DNA of 64,000 nucleotides from Megalonaias nervosa. Taxonomy: Eukaryota; Mollusca; Bivalvia; Unionida; Unionidae. The first letter of the stretch is position 1. Every line of letters starts with the position of its first letter. Below are positions 55,770 through 64,000 of the stretch, piece by piece. The stretch spans positions 1-64,000 of the forward strand of contig JAECUM010017555.1 in assembly GCA_016617855.1 (NCBI GenBank), in the 5' to 3' direction. Position numbers and translations under genes: made by a program. The notes beneath the pieces were generated by a model. That model made no database searches. It saw only the letters and a list, made by a program, of their open reading frames with translations, and was not told the origin of the DNA.

Positions 55770-57760
55770 CTACTGAACCTGCATGTCTGAATCGTATTAA
55801 ACATGCCGCCACAATTAAACAATTCTTGCAACCAGTCATGAAGAGAATTGCTCAGGCATGAAGGTCCTCCACTCTGAAGCATATGATGGCAAATGGCACA
55901 TTTTCCCTCAGTGGTGCACAAACGAACATATCATGCCTCTCCAGGTTTCTATACCAAAGATAGCTAATTTCCTCCTCTGACTCTTCAGAAAGAGAAAGTT
56001 ATCACAGAGTTTAATAAAATTTTACCACTTGACGATCAGTGACACCTTTCATCATCATGGAAGAGGGGATATCTGACAAAACAGGGACTTACCTGACCTA
56101 CTTGCCGACTTTGAGTATACATGGCTGAAACATTAACCCTATGCCCAAGTGGAACCTATCTAGGATATTAACCTGGCTGAACAAAAAACCCTTTGAACCA
56201 ATTTCAGGAGCATCTCTGGTGCACCTTTCATGCAAGACCAGCTTCCTCATGGCATTAGCGATTGCAGGATAAGCTAGCAAAATACATGCCCTATCAGCAG
56301 ACCCAAATTACATGCAGTTCTGACAAGACGGGTCAGTCTTACTCCTGCTGGCATCCTCTTTCATGGCCAAGAACTGACTTCCTTGCACGTGTAACCAGAC
56401 TTTCATCATGAAACCCCCATCTCGTCTGGACACATCTGATTCAGCTGAAGGCCACCTATAAGACCTAGTTCGGGCTTCAAAGTGGTACGTTAATAAAACA
56501 GCCATTGCATCGAGAGATATCATGCCTCTTTTTACATCTCAAGACAGGACAGGAGGATATATCAACTCAGACTATCTCGTCCTGGTGTTACGTGACAAGG
56601 CTCGTATAAAGTAACAAAGAAAAGAGAGAAACCAACAAACTTTGTAAATTTTAACAGAATAATTTATTTTCCTAGAAAACAAGGTAAAAATACGAAAAAG
56701 GACTTACGGTTTGTGAATCTAATCCAAAAATTGATCCTAGAATTTAAAAATATAAGTCCTGTCACTAAAAATTCTAAATGAATCAAAGTTTGAATTCCAA
56801 TGAAGTTCCAAGATGTACGGCGACGATGTCCTCTATAACCTTTTTGTGTTGATGTGTCAACAGTTCCTTGTTGAATCCACCAAGAATATAATTCCGGCTT
56901 TAGAATTCCAAATAATTTTCGGTAAATGTCTTTGTCCAAGAATTTTGAATGAGCACAAGTAAAGCCTCCAGGGAAAATAAATTATTTTAAATAAAAACTC
57001 AATTCAAACTGGTGACAACAAAATAAATACCTTTGAGCCCGAAGGTATGATTTATGACTCAATATAAAACACTATGAAACCTCACTTTAACTCTAACTAC
57101 GACGTAGAATGGACCACGTGATAGGGTCACAATCACCTAGTCCAAGCAGCGCAAAAGAGATTATATGCCAGCTCTCACATCCACTATGGACGAATTCAGT
57201 TGTACTGAAAGAATCTTACTATAAGATTCAATAATAAAAAAAATAATAAAAAAGGTTGTTTACAAGTTGTGAATCAAGGTCGGGAACTAGGTCAGCTAAA
57301 AATACACTGTTGCAATCTACGAACTGCATATTTATCACACTAATAAGAATTGAACTGAATTTACTGGAAAAAAATGTCAAATCCAGTGAATAAAGTTAAC
57401 ATTACAATAACATGTAATGAAATAAAAATAAAATAAAAGAGAATTTAAAACTAACACACAAGCAATTAAATTACATATACATAACACCTGGATTAAGTTG
57501 GTTATTCACTTGACAGACAGAGAAATAACCCCAACTCACATGAACTTATTATGCATTTCACATCACAAGGTTCAAGCAGTTGCCACAGCCTAGCAGAACC
57601 ATTTGTTAACCACATCATTGAGGCTATGGGATGGTGATCCACATTCTTTAGCTTTTATCACTGAGATCTGTCATCCTAAAGGACCCGATTCAGTCTGGTA
57701 GGACCTACATCTGCAGCTCAACAGGTCACTCTTCCAGGTCGATTGACAGTTTCTTAACAC
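55770..57760 (+). pseudogene. DIRS tyrosine recombinase, split by a solo LTR
   Basis: The N-terminal part before the LTR shows RILTWLNKKPFEPISGASLV, then LSCKTSFLMALA, and IHALSADP, typical of the DIRS recombinase core. It stops at the LTR insertion (56586). After the LTR, from 57487, TFFSFYH and a following LSS, then RTRFSLVGPTSAAQQ, match the C-terminal part, which includes the tyrosine region. Stops and frame breaks are frequent. DIRS elements use this recombinase instead of an integrase to insert circular DNA. Confidence 0.8.
56581..57491 (-). mobile_element. 901-bp solo LTR with 5-bp TSD
   Basis: The LTR (56586-57486) begins TGTTACGTGACAAGG on the + strand and ends ...catatacataaca. It is flanked by CCTGG at 56581-56585 and 57487-57491. 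In its own (minus) orientation it starts TGTTATGTATATGTAATTTA and ends ...cgtaaca, matching the 5' LTR at 37755-38757. It contains CACGTG at about 57115. This is the best-defined member of the LTR family in the window and fixes its length. Confidence 0.9.
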
Positions 57761-57944
57761 ATGACTTAACAACTTCCGCTGGATTGGGGTGGGGTGGGGG
57801 AAATTTTTCCCTATTTGAACCCATGCCCAACAGATGGAATTCCCTACAGTCGGGTTACCTAGACACTCTCTCACATACCTTAGGGGACCGGAGATGGTAT
57901 CTCCGGGGTAAGGGGATGTACCTCCTTTCACCTCTTACATATTC

Positions 57945-58045
57945 TTCTAATATATTATGATTGGGTAACATATATAAAGAAGAAACTAATTTTTTTTCCC
58001 CAGTAAAATATGTTTGAGAAAACTTACCCAATCATAATACACATA
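57945..58045. repeat. DIRS internal complementary region
   Basis: Holds outward and inward copies of the terminal sequence (tattatgattgggtaac at about 57950 and ttacccaatcataatac at 58024) separated by about 60 bp. This matches the DIRS region that templates completion of the ends. Confidence 0.7.
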
Positions 58046-58295
58046 CACCCTCCCAGCCTCCCAGCAGTTGCATGCATAGAGAGCATGCCTTCCACTCCAG
58101 TAGTAACTGAGAGGTTCTTAGACTTTGCCGCCAATTCTTAAACCTAACTGGAGATCACTGTGCCTGACCACCACATAGGTCGGCAAACAAATTTTAGCTC
58201 TCTTTAGCTAAAAGTAGTATCTGGGAAGGCTGGTTTTGTGAGGTAGTAGTACCAGCAGTTCTCCTAAGGTACTATTATTAGGTATGTAAGAAATG
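58025..58295. repeat. DIRS right inverted terminal repeat
   Basis: Reverse complement of the left repeat, with gtagtaactgagaggttctt, agatcactgtgcctg, cacataggtcgg, gtagtatctgggaagg and agttctcctaaggtacta in order. Confidence 0.85.
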
Positions 58296-58406
58296 TTTTA
58301 CTAAAAAAAATTGGTTTTCATGTATGTGCTTAATTTTCAGATTGTACAATTTTATGAACTATATGTTATTTCAGATTATTGTTTTATTTTTAAGGGAAAT
58401 TATTAG

Positions 58407-58518
58407 CTGTTTCTGGCATCCATAAAACTAGTGGACCAACAAGGGGGTATGGTGGAGAGGAGGGTCAAAAACCTGTGCAAGGGAATGTTTCAGGTCGCTT
58501 CTCTAGAGGAAGAAAAAG
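58407..58518 (+). CDS. TRIM-like gene, exon B (duplicate of exon A)
   Basis: A 112-bp exon after the acceptor attattag and before donor GTAATT. It encodes VSGIHKTSGPTRGYGGEEG, then QKPVQGNVSGRFSRGRKR. It enters in phase 1 (compatible with the exon C donor at 49967) and leaves in phase 2 with AG, which the G at 62388 completes to Arg before ENVELPKEG of exon D. It is Gly/Arg-rich and matches exon A codon for codon apart from a one-codon difference at the acceptor. In-frame TAA at 58391-58393 excludes an earlier acceptor. Confidence 0.6.
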
Positions 58519-58865
58519 GTAATTAACTCTGCACAAAAGTGTAATTTAGTATTGGTGTACCTTGAAATTTTTAAAAATCTTTGTCTCTTTTCTTTGTCAT
58601 CGATTTTTTTTCTCTTTTAATCCAGAGTTCCTTTATATATGTCAATTTATTTTTTTACTGTTGGACCCTGGTGCCATTTTTGCTAAGGTGACTGATTTGG
58701 TTCATTAATTTAACTAGAAGGCATTTGTGGGTAATTTTCTTACTCAAGAATTCTAATGGTCTTTTAAAGAATCAAAACAGAGTAACTTTTTATGGTTTCA
58801 TTATTGTGATGTGATGTGATTATGATTTTTAACGTAGCTTTAAAAAATTTTCAGTCCTATCGCTA

Positions 58866-59128
58866 CGATGTCTGCAGTGTGGCAGTTTATAGTGATGTCT
58901 AGCACTGGGGCATCATGCCGCAGACATGTAGCATGATGTCCCACCCAGTCACATTTTCCTGACACCAGGCCGACCAGTCCTAACACTAACCTCTTAATGC
59001 TGAGCACCAAGCGAGGCAGCTGTTAGTACCATTTTTGTAAGTCTTTGGTATGACTTGACCGGTGATCGAACCCACGACCTCCCGCATCCGAGGCTTACGC
59101 TCTAACCACTCAGCCACCGGAGCGGTCT
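58866..59128 (-). mobile_element. tRNA-derived SINE, family A, copy 2
   Basis: The reverse complement begins gaccgctccggtggctgagt with A-box TGGCTGAGTGGTTAGAGCG and B-box GGTTCGATCAC, followed by the body shared with 28151-28372 (gctgcctcgcttggtgctca, gtgtcaggaaaatgtgact). It lies in the intron between exons B and D. Confidence 0.88.
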
Positions 59129-61173
59129 GGTTTCATTATTGCTCATCAATTTTCATAGTTACTGTTTTTAATCAAATTACTTAAGAATAATTGTAAAATT
59201 TTGTTTTCAGATTTAGTAAACTGCCTTCTTTATAAACAGAAATAATGCTATAAATCTCTTTTTACATACTTACCACAGGAATCATCTGATTACTTTTAAA
59301 AGTAATAATATACCAATGATTTAAAAGTAATTTTGGATGCAATTTTTCGTACATTTCACTTTTATCGAAATAAGTCTCTGTAGATGTGTTCTTACAGCTC
59401 CAAAGGTAGATCCTAAATATGCTGTTCTAAATTTTCCATTTACACTGATGGCAGAAGTAATGGCGTATCCATGTAGAGTTTTATGTCTCTTAGTCTCCCC
59501 TGCGAATCAGCCGCCTTAAACTTTTCCGACAGCAATAGTTAGGTTGAAATCACTGTTGTTTGCATTTCACTTGAATCTGTTCAAAATACTTGTGAATGCA
59601 TTCTGACCATTTACGAGGTAAGTTGCTAATCCTCACTTCTTCTAAATTATTCACAAGAATCATTTTGGATTGACCAAGGGAAGGCAGTTACATAACAGAG
59701 ACCATCTGGAATGTTAAAGTTAAGCTGTATCTTGATATACTTTATGCATGATGTGTTACACCACAACTGATACACTTGATCTCCTTGTCACAGGTAGACA
59801 AATCCTTCTCTCACTAAACATTTGGCAGTGGGTTCTGCCAGATACTTAGGCCATGTACCTTTGAACATCAGGAATCAACTAGCAAAATCATTATAGCCAA
59901 GGAAAGCCATGGGAAACATATTCTTCTTTGATTAATGATTTGCGATGAGCTGATGGTATCTACAGTGGTTTGTGAGTGCTTGGATGAGGGCCATAGAGCA
60001 GCAAAATCATGTCACATGACTAATGTTCCAAGATACTGTATGGCGCTGGTTGCAAAGCACAGCATTGCTTTGGTTGCAAAGTGGCATTACATTCAGCTTC
60101 ATTGAACTCTGATTTTTCAGTTTTCATGTGGAATTCATTGTGTTAAGTGAGTGTACTGAAGACGATCATTCTGTCCTGGAACTCTTTCCTTTTTTATACT
60201 TGGTCACAAATATGACATTGTTTGTTTACTGCACAGATGTATAACCTTTTGTTATTTCTATGAACATAATGTCCACAAGTGGGATACTGTCACTACTATG
60301 CAGGCACAAATGTTGTTTGAATTGTTTTATGCAATATTACTTGTAATATGCGGTGTCGTGAATGTTTGTTGTGTGTTGGTTAGTAATTGTGGGCATTAGT
60401 TAGTATATGGCTGGGTGCTTGTCAATAGATGACAGGGTGTTGGTTAATAGATGACTAGCTGTGTTCACTAAATTACTTAGGTGGGGGGTATTTGTCATGC
60501 AAATGATGCACTGGTTGGAAAGTGTGAGTTTTGGCCATTCAGTTATTTAGTATGTGGAATTTTAAAATTGCATTTCCCATTGTCCTCAGAGTACCATATT
60601 TGTAACAAAGTTATAAGTACAAGGGGAAATGTCATATTATTTTTGGCATAACATTTTCCCTTGTCTCTTTTAATTATTGGAGGTACAATGTTAAGTTCCA
60701 ATCATCCACAGAGTACCATACTAACATTAAATGTTTAGAAATGGAATTCCCATTGTCCATAGAGCACCAGTTTTGTACACAGGCTGCCCCATTATAATTC
60801 TGTACACTCAAGAGCTGGCCAATTTAAAACAAAAGAATCAACAGCATACTAAATTGCAGTAGTTGGATTGGGATGTCATAGGCATAAATCTTGTTCCTTT
60901 TTTTGTCATTACTGCATACTATGCATGACCATTATTACTGATATAAAATAGCTCTATGGATAAAGATCATCAATGATGCCATTTACTGCAATAATTATTA
61001 GCTTTGCTAAAAGATCTAAAGAGCTCCACATAACAACAACAAATCATTACATTTTCTCAAATCATTTGACAGTTAGGGAGTTTTGCTTTACCTTGCCACT
61101 CTCCAGGCTAACTGCTGATTTTCAGTAAATGGTACTTTAAATTGCTTAGAAAACCTATAGCTGCTACATGACA

Positions 61174-61228
<55 letters not shown>

Positions 61229-62387
61229 TTTAAGGAAACAATAATATGAAAAAATATCCACAGTGAAATCTGCCATAACAGGAACCTTCATCAATTTAAG
61301 GACACATGTACATGATTGACATTATTTCTGGGTAACTTTAATTAAATTTTAGCATCAGTTTGTAAGCTCAGTATATAAGACACTTGCCCATAGTTAAATA
61401 AAAATTTAATATACTTACAAATGACATACTTAATGTCAAAGAATGTTTCTATCAATTTATCACCAAAACATACCGTCATCCAAAATTTGGATTATATGGT
61501 TTGCATTTGGTAAACATTGAATTGAAGTGATAACTCAACATATTTAATTTGTATTGTTGTGTGAAACTGGTGTGAAAATAATAGGGGACTGGTTGATTGA
61601 CACTGTGAAGTACTGTATGATTTGATCCATAATAACTATTATTTACACCACTGTCCAGTTTGTAGATGTCCATAATAATGAACATTATAGAGGAAGAATA
61701 ATTATTGCTCCTGTTTGCAAATAATTTAGTTATATTTCTAAATTACATTTAAGTCACATTTGCTTCAGCATTTTTGTAAGATAAGAACATAAAAAGATCC
61801 ACAGCAGGATTTGCAGATGGTGCAGCTTTCTTCTGATCCAGTATATTGTTTCCCTCAAACTTATTTTTTCTCCAGGTCTGTTTATTAACATTATTTTGCC
61901 TGTGTAGTTTTCAAGGTGTCAAAACCTAAACTGATTTCCCTTGTTAAGCAGTTTTTATTGCACATCTTTAGCTGACTTGAGTATAATTTTTCTAATGGGT
62001 CAAACTATCACCTGCAATACCAACAGACTAATCATTAACCTGATAATATAACTTTAAAATAATTGTTCTGAAAACAAAAGGAAATTATTTTTTTTTTTTA
62101 ATTGGGTTTTCTATTTGCATCATTGTAAATTATGACACTGAACCAGGCAACAAAACTTACAAAATAAATTATGAACTTGACAAGAGCTGCTTTAATGTAG
62201 GTCATTTTTAATTGGCTGTACAAAATCAAAGTACTCAACTCAATGGCAGCGAGATGACAACACTGTGATATGGATGGTTTTATGAGTCCTCAGCTGATAC
62301 CCTGTGACCATAGTTTCTGTTGCAAATATTGATAGGATTATTATGTACAAACCTTTGTAACAGTTGATTTCATTGTTTGCTCCACAG
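59129..62387 (+). other. Intron before exon D
   Basis: No exon or known element recognised. Contains a (TA)n microsatellite (61159-61224) and a loosely repeated ttcccattgtcc...agagtacca word at 60574, 60697 and 60748. It ends in the acceptor tttgctccacag. Confidence 0.5.
61159..61224. repeat. (TA)n microsatellite
   Basis: About 33 TA dinucleotides within the intron upstream of exon D. Confidence 0.97.
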
Positions 62388-63276
62388 GGAAAATGTGGAG
62401 CTACCCAAGGAAGGTGTGTCAGGTTTGCAGACTAACTCTTACATGAATACCGACTCTACTGAGAAATTTATCTGTGATATTTGCGGTCCAAACAGCGTTG
62501 CTTGCAGTAGATGTTTGGATTGTGAGGAGAACTTTTGCCAGGCATGCTCTCAAGTGCATGAAAAATCTAAAGTGAGTAAGAAGCATAAAATAAGTGATTT
62601 GGGTACTTTGGATCTGGAAATGAAAGGGAAGATTCGACAAAGAGTATTCTGTGAGAACCACCACGAAGAAGAGATCAAACTTGTTTGTCAGAAGTGTAAT
62701 GTAGCTATATGTGCTTTGTGCAAAGTCTTAAATCATGATACTCATCCCTTAAAAACCATAGCTGATGCTGCAGCTGAAATGCAAAAGAGTTTGGAGGCAA
62801 AATTATATAAGTGCTTAGAAAAGCAGAGACATCTAGATGTTTGTTTACAAAAAGGAAAAGAGCTTGAGAGGAAGATAAATGATGCAGAGCGAGAAGAAAT
62901 AAATGCCTTTGAGGAGCAGTATTCACAGTTACTGAGAGTCTTTGATGAGGAAGCTGCAAAAATGAAGAGCAAGATAAAATGTATTTACAGTGAACTTAGA
63001 AATGAAAACACTGCTTTCGTGGTAGATGTGCAAAAGGAAACAGAAATGTATTCAAATGCAATTGAGAATGGTAAAAAATTAATTAATCAGGGGTCAGAAT
63101 TTGAGAAAATACAGAAAGGCCCAGATATTGAAAGATTAATCGTTGAAGCTACATTGAAGACTAATCCAACACCTGCATCAGGTCTGGAGAGAAAACTATT
63201 TTCACCAGCTGCAATCAAGCCTAGTGAGCTAATATCTTTGATAGGAGCTGTGGAAGATTCTTCAAAATTGAATCCA
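62388..63276 (+). CDS. TRIM-like protein, exon D: two B-boxes and coiled coil
   Basis: The exon starts after tttgctccacag (first base completes a split codon) and ends at donor GTAAGC (63277) in phase 0. It encodes 296 residues: an N-terminal linker, B-box 1 (CDIC, CSRCLDC, FCQACSQVH and a later His; about 62467-62590), B-box 2 (CENH, CQKC, CALC, then H..H; about 62647-62750), then a long coiled coil (about 62765-63060) and a Ser/Pro-rich tail. This is the B1-B2-CC core of TRIM proteins, which oligomerise through the coiled coil. No RING precedes it within the visible gene; upstream exons C and B are Gln- and RG-rich instead. Further exons (NHL, PHD-Bromo or others) must lie beyond the window, so the TRIM subclass is unknown. 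Confidence 0.88.
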
Positions 63277-64000
63277 GTAAGCGTTTAGTTACTGTTTGTC
63301 TAAATTTGTTATTATTACCGGTATCTTAAATTTCACATGTAGTGGTCGTTGTTCTAACAGCAATTGCAGCTGCCTATTAATAAAAATTTTCTTGTGATAT
63401 TCTCAAAATTCATTCATGAGCTTTAGCATATGGATTAGTAGCAAAAACTCTCTTTTAGTTTTCAAAATACCCCTACACATAAGCACAATAAAATAAAACC
63501 AATAGTTTGTTGTACCGGTTGCCATGAATCTACTGATTACATAAAGTCAAGAATTGGCGAGACAAAATAAATGGTGGTCAGTCCCCCTAGCCACACTGAG
63601 ACCTTTAATAACAGCCTTAAACTACAAAGTTCATTCATCCACCTGGCTATTGACCCCACTCCCCCCAGTGTAGCGTTCAGTGGGCATTTCAGCATATTCC
63701 TTTACTTGCCTCTTTGTTAATTCATTAGAGACTTTAGAGTCAAAGGCCAAGTCATTAGTGACCATAGCTTCACATGCTGATCTGTTTCCAGCAGCGTCCT
63801 TCATTTTACTGAAGGAATAATTACTGTCACCTGTTGCCTTGCAATGGTTATTAGAGGTGGTATCTAAGACTTCAAGTCATGCATTGTCAGTGGCGATGGC
63901 ATTGTCAGTGGAGCTTCTTCACCTCTGTCGACATGTAGCTTTGGATTCTTCAAATGTTTTGCTGGACTGTAGCAAAAGTCATCTTAGGGTTGCACCCCTG
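63277..64000 (+). other. Intron after exon D
   Basis: No further exon is recognised up to the window end. The TAG at 63286, ten bases beyond the donor, would terminate an unspliced transcript. Confidence 0.5.

Larger units (their letters stand above)
52303..58295 (+). mobile_element. DIRS-type retrotransposon, decayed, with inverted terminal repeats
   Basis: The left terminal repeat (52303-52512) is the reverse complement of the right one (about 58025-58295). An internal complementary region (57945-58045) carries both tattatgattgggtaa and ttacccaatcataat, the architecture of DIRS elements. Inside are RT, RNase H and tyrosine recombinase remnants in that order. Without the nested 906 bp it is about 5.1 kb, near the usual DIRS size. 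It lies in the intron between exons C and B and ends about 110 bp before exon B. Confidence 0.85.

Overview
This is eukaryotic, AT-rich, intron-rich and heavily transposon-loaded DNA. Everything points to a metazoan and most probably a mollusc (or another lophotrochozoan): spliced genes with GT-AG introns, tRNA-derived SINEs, an RTE-like LINE, a Polinton/Maverick relic, a DIRS element, a Ty3/gypsy element with a Gmr1-like domain order, and arrays of a ~140-bp unit that resembles repeats I know from bivalve and gastropod genomes. The species assignment is inference.

Two host genes are supported, both on the + strand. Gene 1 (about 6.2-21.4 kb) has a small ATG exon (7643-7740) that joins in exact phase to a 4.3-kb terminal exon (16550-20864). 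The predicted protein is 1470 aa, Ser/Thr/Val-rich, with a basic middle, two SUMO-consensus motifs and a C-terminal coiled coil that looks like that of LRIF1 (ligand-dependent nuclear receptor-interacting factor 1). Its 8.8-kb intron holds a repeat array split by a LINE. Gene 2 (44.2 kb to beyond the window end) is a TRIM-like gene reconstructed from phase-compatible exons: A (44178-44295), C (47925-49966, split by a 1.09-kb insertion), B (58407-58518, a duplicate of A) and D (62388-63276, two B-boxes plus coiled coil). Its first and last exons are not visible here.

Region by region. 0-6 kb: SINE, satellite-like array, minisatellites and an LTR relic. 6-21.4 kb: LRIF1-like gene. 21.4-27.9 kb: intergenic DNA with a dead mariner, two foldback palindromes and microsatellites. 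27.9-34.1 kb: decayed Polinton/Maverick (virus-like) segment on the minus strand with protease, capsid-type genes and a small accessory gene, all packed within a few bases of each other, plus a motif with a TATA-like core that occurs three times. 34.7-42.3 kb: LINE fragment and an LTR retrotransposon whose integrase lies upstream of reverse transcriptase. 43-44 kb: LTR piece, SINE, minisatellite and MITE next to exon A. 45.6-47.1 kb: LTR copy split by a BED-finger transposon piece. 52.3-58.3 kb: DIRS element with inverted terminal repeats, interrupted by a 901-bp solo LTR with a clean 5-bp duplication. 58.3-64 kb: exons B and D, SINE and intron.

None of the transposons looks intact. Their nesting and target-site duplications are unusually readable and allow empty sites to be inferred. 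The most unusual items are the integrase-before-RT gypsy element, the 8-bp-flanked insertion in a coding exon, the duplicated exon pair, and the thrice-repeated promoter-like motif in the virus-like relic.
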